Assembly (NCBI GenBank): GCA_036504595.1
Contig: DASXUX010000067.1
Span: forward strand, 372,001-436,000
Source of the DNA: DASXUX01 sp036504595
GTDB lineage: Bacteria > Planctomycetota > SZUA-567 > H5-PLA8
DNA length: 64,000 nt
Direction: 5' to 3'
The position numbers and the translations under genes are program-made. This document shows positions 1 to 8,439 of the stretch, in pieces (positions within the stretch are counted from its first letter, which is position 1; every line of letters starts with the position of its first letter). A model generated the notes under the pieces. The model was not told where the DNA came from. It worked only from the letters and a program-made list of their open reading frames with translations, and made no database searches.

Positions 1-395
1 GCCTTGGCGATCTGCTGGCCTTTCTGCTGCGGCGTCGCACCCGCGGTGGAATCAAAGAAGCCCTTCACATTCGGATACTTCGCCGCTTCGCTGGCTTCAA
101 CCGGCGGCATGAATTCGGGGTCAGGCGGCGAGACCTTCGCAATCTCCTGCGCGCGCTGAACGGCCTGGCGCAGCGAGTCGTCGCTCAAATCGTCGGTCGA
201 GGCCGCGCCGTGGCTTTGCCCGTAGGCGCATTCCACGTGCAGCGTCACGCTGCTGCTCCGCACGTTCTGCGTGATGATATTGTCCGCCACGCGCGTGGAG
301 AGCGAGTCGTCGCCGCTCAGCGACGCGGTGACGGAATCGGCGCTGGCGACCTTTAGAACTTTCTCGAGCAGTTCGAGCGAATCGGTCTTGGTCAC
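1..395 (-). CDS. tldE: TldE/PmbA-type metalloprotease homologue, N-terminal part (cut by window edge)
   Basis: Reading leftward from a GTG at 393-395, the frame stays open to the window edge (about 131 residues). The N-terminus (VTKTDSLELLEKVLKVA, then a stretch with STRVADNIITQNV) fits the N-terminal domain of the TldD/TldE (PmbA) family. TldE has no catalytic metal of its own and pairs with TldD in a heterodimeric peptidase that trims unfolded or leader peptides in the cytoplasm. The GTG start is preceded by a GGAGAGG ribosome site about 5 nt away. It lies 121 nt downstream of tldD on the same strand, so the two look like an operon, although the spacer is filled by two dispersed repeats. 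The family call rests on context plus N-terminal style; the C-terminal half is outside the window. Confidence 0.75.
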   Translation of the reverse strand, partial: MTKTDSLELLEKVLKVASADSVTASLSGDDSLSTRVADNIITQNVRSSSVTLHVECAYGQSHGAASTDDLSDDSLRQAVQRAQEIAKVSPPDPEFMPPVEASEAAKYPNVKGFFDSTAGATPQQKGQQIAK

Positions 396-443
396 GGTTA
401 CCTCTCCAGTTCCTGCCGCTCCCTTACGGTCGCGGTACTGATT

Positions 444-488
444 CCCCCTCACCCCTAACCCCTCTCCCTCGCGGGGGAGAGGGGAACC
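444..488. repeat. Dispersed hairpin repeat, family B (copy 1)
   Basis: About 45 bp, CCCCCTCACCCCTAACCCC followed by a hairpin whose arms are CCCTCTCCC and GGGGGAGAGGGG around a TCGC loop. Near-identical copies occur at 2946-2990, 14793-14837 and 37412-37457. Here it fills the tldD-tldE spacer. Confidence 0.9.
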
Positions 489-497
489 GAACGGCAC

Positions 498-520
498 GCA
501 ATCCAGGAGGATTGCGCTAC
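498..520. repeat. Dispersed palindromic repeat, family C (copy 1)
   Basis: GCAATCC-AGGA-GGATTGC followed by GCTAC. Other copies are at 19456-19473 and 58285-58302. The copy ends inside the last codons of tldD on the opposite strand. The core carries an AGGAGG that could act as a ribosome site on the plus strand. Confidence 0.85.
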
Positions 521-1977
521 TTCGCTCCGCCCACATTGATCTGGCGGAACCGCGCGGGGGCGGAGCCGTGGGTCATCTGCGCGATCTGCATTGGGTCGCC
601 CTTGCCGCAGTTCATCACGCCGTAGGGCGTCCAGAAACGCTCGTCGCAGATGGCGTCCAGAGCGCCCCAGAATTCCGTCGTCAAGGCCTGGTACGTCACG
701 TCCTTCAGCATCTGGCCCAGCTTGCCATGTTTGATCTCCCAGAAGCCGTCGCCGCCGAACTGGAAGTTCTGCCGCTTCTGATCGATCGAGAACGAGCCCA
801 TGCCTTCGATGTAAATGCCGTCGTCCACGCCGCCGATGAGCTCGTCGAGCGTCAGCGGCTTTGGTCCTGGTGCGAGGCCGATGTTCGATTGCCGGATGAT
901 CGGGATCGAGCCCCACGAATCGGCGCGGCAGCTTCCGTGCGAACGGTTCGCTCCGATAGCGTGGCAGACTTCGCGGCTGGTCATGTAATCGACCAGAATT
1001 CCGTCGCGGATCACGTGCCAGCGCTGGTCCTGCACGCCGTCATCGTCGAAGCCGCGCGTGCCGAGGCCGAAGGGCAGCGTGTTGTCGCAAATGATGTTCA
1101 TGATGGGCGAACCGTAGCGCAGCTTGCCGAGCAAGTCGGTCGTGGCGAAGCTCGAACCGGCGAGGCTTTCTTCCATGCCCAGCACGCGGTCGAGTTCCGT
1201 CGCATGGCCGATTGATTCGTGCATCGTCAACGCCAGATGCGAAGGATGGAGCACCAGGTCTTTCTTGCCCGTCGGTCCGGCCGGAGACTTCAGTTTCTCC
1301 ACCGCCTGCTGCCCGACGCGCGTGGCTTCGGCCAGCAGCGGCGTGCCTTCGATGTGTTCGTAGCCGGCGTTGCGCGGATAGGCTTCGAAGTAGCGCGTCT
1401 TCGCCGTATTCGCATCGACGGCGGTGGCTTCGTATGTCGCCGTGCTCGTGCAGGTGCTGCTTTCGATCACGCTGCCTTCAGTGTTGGCCAGAAAGCGGTG
1501 TTCGGTTTTGAAGCGCATGCTGCCCTGGCATTTCGAGACGCCCGAAACGGCCAGCACGGCTTTGCCGATCGCCAGCAGGAGGTCGATTTTCTCTTTTAAG
1601 GGGACCGCAAACGGATCCTTCTCCACGGGCGTGCGGAAAGCGTCCACGTGAGCGGGTTCGGCCGCCCAGCGGATGCCTCCCGGCGCAGGAGCCAAGGCAC
1701 TCGCGCGGGCGATCTCGACGGCCTGAGCGGCGGCTTGCGCGGCTTTTTCCCGGCCGGCAGGGACGCCGGCCCCACCCAGCGAACTGGACGCGAAGCCCCA
1801 CGCGCCGCCGGCGATGACCCTTACGCCGATGCCGAGGGACTCGGAGTCGCTCACGCTTTCGACGCGCATGTCTTCGGTGGAAATATTCTGATCGCGCAGC
1901 CGAACGATACGCGCGTCGGCGTACCTGGCGCCCTTCTGGCGCGCCGTATCGACCGCGAAAAGACACAGGTCCTTCAT
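517..1977 (-). CDS. tldD: TldD zinc metalloprotease
   Basis: 486-residue TldD. The catalytic subunit of the TldD/TldE peptidase binds zinc through the HExxxH motif, here HESIGH at residues 253-258. The family-typical C-terminal region, with glycine-rich blocks around GSFSIDQKRQNFQFGGDG, is complete. Start chosen at ATG 1975-1977 because GGAGGGGG lies just upstream and the sequence from MKDLCLFAVDTARQKGA fits the family; a 15-residue extension upstream is unlikely. The gene leads a probable operon with tldE. Residues around 70 (GGAGVPAGRE) come from an in-frame copy of the dispersed GC-rich repeat (1751-1776). Cytoplasmic; no signal peptide. The protein is TldD-like by motif; its substrate here is unknown. 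Confidence 0.92.
   Translation of the reverse strand: MKDLCLFAVDTARQKGARYADARIVRLRDQNISTEDMRVESVSDSESLGIGVRVIAGGAWGFASSSLGGAGVPAGREKAAQAAAQAVEIARASALAPAPGGIRWAAEPAHVDAFRTPVEKDPFAVPLKEKIDLLLAIGKAVLAVSGVSKCQGSMRFKTEHRFLANTEGSVIESSTCTSTATYEATAVDANTAKTRYFEAYPRNAGYEHIEGTPLLAEATRVGQQAVEKLKSPAGPTGKKDLVLHPSHLALTMHESIGHATELDRVLGMEESLAGSSFATTDLLGKLRYGSPIMNIICDNTLPFGLGTRGFDDDGVQDQRWHVIRDGILVDYMTSREVCHAIGANRSHGSCRADSWGSIPIIRQSNIGLAPGPKPLTLDELIGGVDDGIYIEGMGSFSIDQKRQNFQFGGDGFWEIKHGKLGQMLKDVTYQALTTEFWGALDAICDERFWTPYGVMNCGKGDPMQIAQMTHGSAPARFRQINVGGAK
1751..1776. repeat. GC-rich imperfect palindrome, family A, inside tldD
   Basis: GGCCGGCAGGGACGCCGGCC followed by CCACC. It is one of about 15 family A loci and is read in frame on the minus strand as part of GGAGVPAGRE. 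Confidence 0.8.
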
Positions 1978-2178
1978 TCCAGCCCCCTCCAGTGATCTTT
2001 GCAGCCTAATATGCTTCGACACTCTTGCACGCGAAAAGCGGGGCCAATTTGTGACGGGTGACGAGTGGCGGGTGACGAGGCGGTGATGGATTAAGCTGGC
2101 GTGAAGAGTCTATTCGCGCTAGAAGAACGCTCGAATATTGGCCCTTCGAAGAAACTAAAACAGGAAGGAGGCTTTCCC

Positions 2179-2928
2179 ATGAAACGCTTTGCGTTCTTTC
2201 TGCTCGCGTGCGTGCTGGCCGGATTCTGCGCGGAGTGCCTGGCGGCCGAGAGCGTGATCGTCTCACGCAAGAACGGCAAGAAGGCGTTTGGCGAACTGCT
2301 GGAGGCTAGCGGCGAGAAGCTTGTCGTGCGCGATGCGGACGGAAACAACGTTGATATTCCGTGGGCGGATATCCAGAAAGTCAGCAACGGGCTTACCCAG
2401 GAAAAAGCCGCCGAACAGTGGCGCCAGGCAAATGCCGACAAAGTCTGCCCCGCTTGCCAGGGCGCCAAAGTGACGGTCTGCAAGAAATGCAAGGGTTCGG
2501 GTCAAGATCCCAGCCGCAAAGTGACTTGTCCCAAATGCAACGGCGCGGGATCGGGTCGGTGCACCGCGAAGGGCTGCGTGAATGGAATGGTGGATTGTCC
2601 CAACTCGTGTCTGAAGCTGAGTGAGGGGAAGTGGGAGTCGAGAGACGGTGTGCGCTGGCGCAGTTTCCCGAGGCCGGGCGGGTGGGCGGAGTGGAGCGAG
2701 CGTCACCTGGGCGAAGTGATCGCGATCGAAAATGGCAATCCAGTCAACAAGGGCAGGTGCCCGCAGTGCGACGGCAAGACCAAAGTGAAATGCGGAACCT
2801 GCAATGGAACCTCTGAAGCGACGTGCGCCTTCTGCAAAGGCCAGAAGGAAGCGCCCGCGCCGTGTCCGGCGTGCAAAGAAGGGAAGCTTGTTTGCGATGC
2901 CTGCAAGGGGACGGGGTTGAAACCGTAG
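2179..2928 (+). CDS. Secreted protein with DnaJ-type cysteine-rich zinc-finger repeats
   Basis: 249 residues. An N-terminal signal peptide (about residues 1-24, hydrophobic FAFFLLACVLAGF, cleavage near LAAES) is followed by a small domain at about 25-75 and then at least eight CxxCxG(S/T)G-like units (CPACQG, CKKCKGSG, CPKCNGAG, CPQCDG, CGTCNGT, CAFCKG, CPACKEG, CDACKGTG). These resemble the zinc-binding CR domain of DnaJ, but there is no J domain. The start is the ATG after AAGGAGG. Known function of CR domains is binding unfolded polypeptide and zinc; an extracytoplasmic chaperone or redox role is only inference. The next gene is an FKBP-type foldase, also exported, so the pair may serve protein folding outside the cytoplasm. 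Alternatively it is only a structural zinc protein. Confidence 0.8.
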   Translation: MKRFAFFLLACVLAGFCAECLAAESVIVSRKNGKKAFGELLEASGEKLVVRDADGNNVDIPWADIQKVSNGLTQEKAAEQWRQANADKVCPACQGAKVTVCKKCKGSGQDPSRKVTCPKCNGAGSGRCTAKGCVNGMVDCPNSCLKLSEGKWESRDGVRWRSFPRPGGWAEWSERHLGEVIAIENGNPVNKGRCPQCDGKTKVKCGTCNGTSEATCAFCKGQKEAPAPCPACKEGKLVCDACKGTGLKP

Positions 2929-2945
2929 GGGGTGCGCTCGCGTTG

Positions 2946-2990
2946 CCCCCTCACCCCTAACCCCTCTCCCTCGCGGGGGAGAGGGGGACC
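2946..2990. repeat. Dispersed hairpin repeat, family B (copy 2)
   Basis: Same 45-bp element as at 444-488, downstream of the zinc-finger gene. It could fold as a transcript-end hairpin but lacks a T-run. Confidence 0.9.
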
Positions 2991-3008
2991 TAAGCAGCGG
3001 CCTGATCC

Positions 3009-3041
3009 ACGGGCAGCCAACGACAAAGGACGGCTGCCCGT
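3009..3041. repeat. Inverted repeat in the 2929-3174 spacer
   Basis: Arms ACGGGCAGCC and GGCTGCCCGT, a perfect 10-bp stem with a 13-nt loop. There is no T-run, so a terminator is uncertain. The rest of the spacer up to the FKBP gene shows nothing else I can name. Confidence 0.7.
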
Positions 3042-3174
3042 GCCAAACCACGCCAAATAAGTGCTTTAGCCTGACCGCCAAGACAGTACAATGTTTCCTC
3101 TTTGTGATGGCCGCCGCCGGCGTGGGCTGAGCGAGCGGGCATCCCCACCTTCTATGTAGAAAGAGGAGAGTCCG

Positions 3175-3864
3175 ATGAGAACCGTAGCCGCCGCCCTGTG
3201 CGTGCTTGCGCTGGGCGTCGCCGCGCGAGCCGAAGAGCCGAGTGCGCCGAAGACAGACAAAGACAAGATCAGTTACGCCATTGGCACGCAGATGGGAACG
3301 AGCATCAAGGATTTTGCCGACGACCTGGACCTGAACGTGATGCTGAAAGGCATGCAAGACGCCGTCGCCGGGAAGAACGCCATGACTCAGGCCGAAATCC
3401 GAACCGTCATGATGGCCTTCCAGGAAAAAGCCATGGCCAAGATGAAAGGCGCCGCGGCGAAGGCTGGCGAGAAGAACCAGAAAGACGGCGAGGCGTTCCT
3501 GGCCGAGAACAAGAAGAAGGACGGCGTGACGGAATTGCCGAGCGGCCTGCAGTACAAGGTCATCAAGGAAGGCACCGGCGAGATGCCGAAGGCCAGCGAT
3601 ACGGTCAGCGTTCACTACAAAGGCACCGTGCTGGACGGGACGGAATTCGACAGCTCGTATTCCAGAAACGAGCCGGCGTCGTTCCAGGTCGGCGGCGTGA
3701 TTCCCGGCTGGACCGAAGCGCTGCAGAAGATGAAGGTGGGTTCCAAATGGCAGCTCTTCATCCCCGGCAAGTTGGCCTACGGTGAACAGGGCCGGCAGGG
3801 CAGCCCCATCGGGCCGAACTCGCTGCTGATCTTCGAAGTTGAGCTGTTGTCGATCAAGAAGTAA
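3175..3864 (+). CDS. FKBP-type peptidyl-prolyl cis-trans isomerase, exported (FkpA/Mip-like)
   Basis: 229 residues, close to the usual FkpA/Mip length. Signal peptide at residues 1-20 (cleavage near ARAEE), an alpha-helical dimerisation domain at about 28-110 (ISYAIGTQMGTSIK), and a C-terminal FKBP domain at about 120-229 with VHYKGTVLDGTEFDSSY and the FIPGKLAYGEQG loop. It catalyses prolyl isomerisation in the periplasm and helps fold exported proteins. AGAGGAGA lies 7 nt before the ATG. A heptamer-built hairpin with a T-run directly downstream may end its transcript. Confidence 0.95.
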   Translation: MRTVAAALCVLALGVAARAEEPSAPKTDKDKISYAIGTQMGTSIKDFADDLDLNVMLKGMQDAVAGKNAMTQAEIRTVMMAFQEKAMAKMKGAAAKAGEKNQKDGEAFLAENKKKDGVTELPSGLQYKVIKEGTGEMPKASDTVSVHYKGTVLDGTEFDSSYSRNEPASFQVGGVIPGWTEALQKMKVGSKWQLFIPGKLAYGEQGRQGSPIGPNSLLIFEVELLSIKK

Positions 3865-3865
3865 G

Positions 3866-4028
3866 TGCTGAGTCCTGAGTGCTGAGTGCTGCGTAGCACA
3901 AGTTGCTGCCGGCACTCAGCACCTTTTTTTCCACCCGTTTGGAGCACTGAATACTGAGAATTGGCTGCTGAGCGCCCAGTCGGCTTTTCGCTACTCAGCA
4001 CCCAGTACTCAGCACTCAGCACTTCAGT
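3866..4028. repeat. Heptameric tandem repeats (TGAGTGC and reverse complement)
   Basis: Spacer built almost wholly from 7-nt variants of TGAGTGC on the left and their reverse complement (CTCAGCA) on the right, so the region folds on itself. It is one of the strongest of the heptamer spacers in this window. Confidence 0.85.
3879..3930 (+). terminator. Probable rho-independent terminator after the FKBP gene
   Basis: GTGCTGAGTGC (3879-3889) pairs perfectly with GCACTCAGCAC (3912-3922), followed within one base by seven T. The hairpin is formed by the heptamer repeats themselves. Confidence 0.55.
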
Positions 4029-4031
4029 TTT

Positions 4032-4742
4032 ATGTTGGTTCTTCATCGCTTCACGACTCCCCCGCACACCTGCTCCTATTTGGCGGACAGGCTCGCGACG
4101 TTGGAGTACGCGCTGGCGCTGATGCTCTCGCCGCAAGAGTATGAAGACCTGATGAACTCCGGCCACCGCAAATTCGGCGTGGCGGTGTTCAAGCCCGTAT
4201 GCAGCGGGTGCAGTTTGTGCCGGCCGATCCGCGTGCCGGTGGCAACCTTCCAGCCGGATCGCAGCCAACGACGGAATCTGAAACGCAATCAAGACCTTCA
4301 AGTTCGCAGCGCTGATCCCGTATGCGACGCGCAGCGTCTGGCGCTCTACAATCGCTACCACGCCGCTCAAGCCCGGCAAAAAGGCTGGCCGGATCATCCG
4401 ACCGGTAGCGAGGAATACGAGACGACACTCGTCCAGAATCCTATTCCCAGCGTGGAGATCAGCGTCTGGGAGGGCGAGGTCCTGCGCGGGTTGATCATCA
4501 ACGATCTGACGCCGAACAGCGTCTCAGCCGTATACCATTTTTATGATCCGGACTGTTCTGAGCGCGGCCTGGGGACGTTCTGCATCCTGCAGAGCATTGC
4601 GTTGGCCCGGAAGCTCGGAAAGAGATGGCTGTACTTGGGCTACTATGTGAAGGGCTGCGCCAGCATGGAGTACAAGCTGCGCTTCCGGCCATGTGAAATA
4701 CTCAGCGAGGATGGGGCATGGAAGCTAAACCACGAACCGTAA
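4032..4742 (+). CDS. bpt: Arginyl/leucyl-tRNA-protein transferase (Ate/Bpt family)
   Basis: 236 residues, the size of bacterial Bpt. It shows the family N-terminal signature: CSYL near residue 14, then LMNSGHRKFG, a conserved cysteine cluster (PVCSGCSLCRPIRVPV) and RSQRRNLKRN; the C-terminal GNAT-like half contains YHFYDPDCSERGLGTF and LYLGYYVKGCASMEYK. The family transfers an amino acid from charged tRNA to the N-terminus of proteins (Leu onto Asp/Glu for Bpt, Arg for Ate), marking them for degradation by the N-end rule pathway. Which amino acid is used cannot be decided here. No clear ribosome site precedes the ATG, which sits 3-4 nt after the repeat spacer. It stands alone, with no clp genes nearby. 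Confidence 0.88.
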   Translation: MLVLHRFTTPPHTCSYLADRLATLEYALALMLSPQEYEDLMNSGHRKFGVAVFKPVCSGCSLCRPIRVPVATFQPDRSQRRNLKRNQDLQVRSADPVCDAQRLALYNRYHAAQARQKGWPDHPTGSEEYETTLVQNPIPSVEISVWEGEVLRGLIINDLTPNSVSAVYHFYDPDCSERGLGTFCILQSIALARKLGKRWLYLGYYVKGCASMEYKLRFRPCEILSEDGAWKLNHEP

Positions 4743-4751
4743 ACCAACCGT

Positions 4752-4779
4752 TGCCCGGCCAGAAATCTCCTTTATCATG
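4752..4779 (+). promoter_or_regulatory. Candidate sigma-70 promoter upstream of the 4910 gene
   Basis: TTGCCC (4752-4757), 16-nt spacer, TATCAT (4774-4779). It lies 130 nt before the start codon of the downstream gene. Inferred by eye only. Confidence 0.35.
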
Positions 4780-4909
4780 CCAGAATTGTTAAGACCCGCA
4801 GGCTGGGTCGGCTGTCTTATCTATGTAGTCGTTGGCACTGCTGGGCAAGGTGGCGGTGCCGGAGCCGAATGTAGGGGCATACGATAGGTTCTATTTAGGG
4901 AGAGCATCC

Positions 4910-7231
4910 ATGCGTCTGACCTCGGCCGTATTTCTCGCCACGGCATGTGCATTTATTGTTTGTGTGGACACGACGGTCGCCGGCGATGACGGCAAAAACC
5001 CACCGGTTGCCACTGCGGAGCAGGTCCAAGCGATTCAGGCCCAGATCAAGCTTTTGAACGCCGCGGACAATCTTCAACGCGAAAACGCCGAAGCCGAACT
5101 GTCGAAGATCGGGCCCGTAGCGCTGCCGCTTCTGAAAGAGGCGATGAAGTCACCGGACGCCGAAACAGCCGCGCGTGCCAAGCGTCTGGTCGGGAAGATG
5201 ACCGAAGGCGCGGTCCGTCCGATCGAAAGCTACGCCGAGTGCATGCCGGCCAACAGCATCTTCTTCCTCGAAGCGCCTCACACAAAGCAGACGCTCGAAA
5301 AGCTGAAGGGGTCTCCGATGGGCAAGTTCTGGGACTTGCCGGCGATGCAAAACTTCCTGAAAGGCCACCGGGCAGCTCAAGTTCCGAACGACCAGAAGAC
5401 ATACGACGCGATGCGCGCGATTCCGTCGCTGCTGGACGGCAAAGCGCTGATCGCGCTGGGCTCCCCCGATACGGCGGAAGCGGCCGAACTCGACCCGCCG
5501 ATGGTCTACGTGCTGGAATCCAAGCAGGCCGCGACGCTTGAAACCCAGGTGCGCAATTTGTTCGAAGGCATGGTCGATCCGGCAAAGACCAGCCGCCGCT
5601 ACGGCCCGTTCACGGTCGAGGAGCACATCACCGCTCAAACCGTCTATGGCCAGCAGAGCATTATTCATTCGCTGACGCAGAAAGGCATCGAATCGTTCCT
5701 CGACAAAATGCTGAAGCGTCCCGAGAAATCTCTGCAGCCCGAATTGCGCGACACCACGGCGCTCTTGCCGAATTTCGATTTCGTCTACTCGCTGGCCGCT
5801 GACGGACTGAAGGATCTGGCCGACGACGCTCTGTTGATCGACGACCAGCAACTCTCCGTCGTCAATGCCTTGGGATTCACTCCCGGCAGCACGTGGCGCG
5901 GCGTGGTTAGTGTCACGCCCGACGGACTGGAAGACGCCTTCCAACTCAAGCCCGCCGGCGGCGACAAGAACGAAGGACTGCTGGCCGTGCTCACGCGCAT
6001 GGCCGCCAGCGTTCCGCCAGCGCCAAAAGCCGGCGATCCGCAGGCGCTGGACTTGATTCCATGGCAGACGGCGTTGCTGGTTTCTTTTCAGGGAGACGTC
6101 TCCGGAAATGCAGCGGCGATTTCCAAAGCTCTGACGACCGTGGACCAGAACTTCGCGCCCGCGCCGGCTCCGGATAAAGCTCAGCAGCCCGCCGTGCAGC
6201 CCAAGCCGGGCAACGTTTTCAGACCGAATCAGCCCGTCAAACCGCCCACGGCTCCGGGCGTGCCCGCACCGCCGGAAAAAGCGGCGCCCGACGCTGCGCC
6301 TCGCGCAGGTCCTGCACCGGGCGGAGTACCCACGCCCGATCCGGCGGTAAAGAAGGCGGATGGCACGCCGATTCCACAGCCGAAAGCCACGACGCTCGGC
6401 CAGAAAGCGCTCGAAGCCGGCGGCGGCGGCAATCCGGCTGCGCCGGCTCCAGCACCGGGCCCCGCTCCAGCCCCCGCGCCGGCTCCGGCCGATCAACCGC
6501 CCGCGCCGAAGGCTGCCGCGGCTGAGAAGATCGCTCCGCATCTCACGGCGTTCACCAAGCTGGGAATGAAGATGGAGCAGTTCCTTGGACTGGTGGATGG
6601 CCCGGTGCAGCTCGCGCTATTCGTGCAGCAGATTGAGGAAGACGCGCCGGAGTCGATCCCCATTTCGCCGCTGGTTGCGGTGGTGCTGAAAGATTCGAAG
6701 CCGGTTGAGCAGGCGCTGGAAGCTGGAGCGGCCGGGGTCAAGCCGCGCTTTACCAAGGATCTGGTGAACGGCGGCACGCATTACATTGAAACCGACGGCA
6801 ACCAGGAAACCCGGCCGGGCTTCTGGCTGAAAGGGAACTATCTGGCCTGGTCGAACGACCGCGACTTGATCGAGATGGCCGGCGGCGCTCTGCTGCATGC
6901 AAAAGGCAACGAACGCATCGCCGATCGCGCGACGTACAAGCAGGCTCTAGCCAGCAAACGCCTGGACCCGCAGGCGCTGATGACCATTTTCGGCGACGCG
7001 GAACAGGTCATGGAAATGCCGTACGGTCTGGCCAAGGTTAATTGGCAGGAAGACGAGCAGAATCCGTGGCCGGACTATGCGCTGATTCGTCCGCTGTTGA
7101 AGGACAAGCCAGTCATCCTGGACTTCAAGAGCATCCCCGGCGGAATCCAGGGGCACGCTCTGACGCCGCTCTCCTTGATCTTGATGATCGAAGCCTTCCG
7201 CCGGCCGTTTATTGAGGCGGGGTATTGGTAA
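4910..7231 (+). CDS. Exported DUF3352-like planctomycete protein with HEAT-like unit and Pro/Ala linker
   Basis: 773 residues. Signal peptide 1-24, then a short HEAT-like helical repeat (about 40-90: AEAELSKIGPVALPLLKEAM), then a long domain starting CMPANSIFFLEAPHTKQTLE in the style of DUF3352 proteins, in which phrases of the type 'P-A-D-S-x-x-F-V' and 'KTLEKLKxSPxGKxWxxP' recur. A 120-residue Pro/Ala linker (about 415-540) joins it to a C-terminal domain. The start was set at ATG 4910 after GGGAG; an upstream ATG at 4832 would add 26 poorly fitting residues. Function of the family is unknown; exported location is inferred from the signal peptide. The gene at 10539 encodes a related type of protein. 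Confidence 0.75.
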   Translation: MRLTSAVFLATACAFIVCVDTTVAGDDGKNPPVATAEQVQAIQAQIKLLNAADNLQRENAEAELSKIGPVALPLLKEAMKSPDAETAARAKRLVGKMTEGAVRPIESYAECMPANSIFFLEAPHTKQTLEKLKGSPMGKFWDLPAMQNFLKGHRAAQVPNDQKTYDAMRAIPSLLDGKALIALGSPDTAEAAELDPPMVYVLESKQAATLETQVRNLFEGMVDPAKTSRRYGPFTVEEHITAQTVYGQQSIIHSLTQKGIESFLDKMLKRPEKSLQPELRDTTALLPNFDFVYSLAADGLKDLADDALLIDDQQLSVVNALGFTPGSTWRGVVSVTPDGLEDAFQLKPAGGDKNEGLLAVLTRMAASVPPAPKAGDPQALDLIPWQTALLVSFQGDVSGNAAAISKALTTVDQNFAPAPAPDKAQQPAVQPKPGNVFRPNQPVKPPTAPGVPAPPEKAAPDAAPRAGPAPGGVPTPDPAVKKADGTPIPQPKATTLGQKALEAGGGGNPAAPAPAPGPAPAPAPAPADQPPAPKAAAAEKIAPHLTAFTKLGMKMEQFLGLVDGPVQLALFVQQIEEDAPESIPISPLVAVVLKDSKPVEQALEAGAAGVKPRFTKDLVNGGTHYIETDGNQETRPGFWLKGNYLAWSNDRDLIEMAGGALLHAKGNERIADRATYKQALASKRLDPQALMTIFGDAEQVMEMPYGLAKVNWQEDEQNPWPDYALIRPLLKDKPVILDFKSIPGGIQGHALTPLSLILMIEAFRRPFIEAGYW

Positions 7232-7292
7232 CGGCCAGTAGGAGCAGGTGTCCCTTCGTGCTTGAATTGCTTTTGGAACAAGATTCTGAAAC

Positions 7293-7404
7293 TCAAAGCA
7301 ATGATGAATGATGAATGATGAATGCGGAATTAGGCCTATGGCATTGGATCTTGCGTCGCTGAAGCCACATATTCATCATTTTGCATTCATCATTCATCAT
7401 TCGA
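7293..7404. repeat. Heptameric repeats ATGATGA arranged as inverted arms
   Basis: Several ATGAATG/ATGATGA units at 7300-7330 and the reverse complement (CATTCAT, CATCATT) at 7370-7404, with a unique centre. The same type of element occurs at 32809-32945 and 34772-34868. Confidence 0.85.
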
Positions 7405-7437
7405 ACACACTTCCTACTTTCCTTTGGAGATGCTGAC

Positions 7438-8199
7438 ATGGGACAGTTCAAACAGTCCTTCGCGTGGTGGAGCTTCTGCCGAGAGGGCTGCGATCCGCAC
7501 AGGCTGATCAAGGAAGCGGCGCGCATGGGGTACAAAGGCGTCGAGATGGTGGATCAGAAATACTGGTCCGCGATCCGCGACGCTGGAATGCAGATCGCCA
7601 CGATGGGCGGGCATGCGTCCCTGACGGACGGCTTGAACAAGCGCGAGAACCATTCGCGCATTAAAGACGAGATCGGCAAGAACCTGCAGCTCGCCAAGCA
7701 ACACGGCATTCACGCGCTGATCGTGTTCAGCGGCAATCGCTGCGGGCTGGATGATTACCGCGGACTCGACAACACGGCCGAAGGACTGCTGCGCGTGAAG
7801 AAAGCCGCCGAAGACGCGGGCGTGCTGCTCGTGCTGGAGTTGCTCAACAGCAAAGTCGATCACATCGATTATCAGTGCGACAACACGCTCTGGGGCGTGA
7901 ACGTGATCAAGCGCGTGGCTTCGCCCAACGTGAAGCTGCTCTACGACATTTATCACATGCAGATCATGGAAGGCGATCTGGTCCGCACGGTGAAGGAGCA
8001 CATTCAGCACATCGGCCACTTCCACACCGCCGGCAACCCCGGCCGCCGCGACCTGGATCTCGATCAGGAGATCAATTACCCGCCGTTATGCCAAGCCATC
8101 GCCGCGTCGGGCTACAACGCGTATGTGGGACAGGAATTCATGCCCAAAGGCGACCCGGTGGCGGCGCTGGAGCAGGCGTTTAAGCTGTGCCAGGCGTGA
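7438..8199 (+). CDS. hyi: Hydroxypyruvate isomerase-like TIM-barrel sugar isomerase
   Basis: 253 residues, the size of Hyi in the xylose isomerase-like TIM-barrel family. Family landmarks are present: a first glutamate in VLELLNSK (E134), YDIYHMQIMEGD (D170), GHFHTAGNPGR and the final GQEF (E233), which together bind the divalent metal in this family. Hyi interconverts hydroxypyruvate and tartronate semialdehyde; homologues also act on other keto-sugars, so the substrate is not certain. The ATG at 7438 follows GGAG within TTTGGAGATGCTGAC. Cytoplasmic, no signal peptide. It stands alone between repeat spacers. Confidence 0.85.
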   Translation: MGQFKQSFAWWSFCREGCDPHRLIKEAARMGYKGVEMVDQKYWSAIRDAGMQIATMGGHASLTDGLNKRENHSRIKDEIGKNLQLAKQHGIHALIVFSGNRCGLDDYRGLDNTAEGLLRVKKAAEDAGVLLVLELLNSKVDHIDYQCDNTLWGVNVIKRVASPNVKLLYDIYHMQIMEGDLVRTVKEHIQHIGHFHTAGNPGRRDLDLDQEINYPPLCQAIAASGYNAYVGQEFMPKGDPVAALEQAFKLCQA

Positions 8200-8439
8200 A
8201 GGGCTTTGGCCCTTGGACTTTAGGCTTTGGGAACGGCTGGATTCCACACGCCCGAACGTCCAATGCTGCGGTCTACTACCTCAGAGGTTTGACGAAACTC
8301 TCGGCCGAAGCGTGCGTCTAATAGGGATTCGGCGGGGGCTGAAACAGGCTGGTACTGAGCTTTCAACACGTTATCGTAACCGGCAAAACGGCCTCAGTGT
8401 ACAACGGGCTTCGGATCAACGGTTATGGGGGACTGGCGA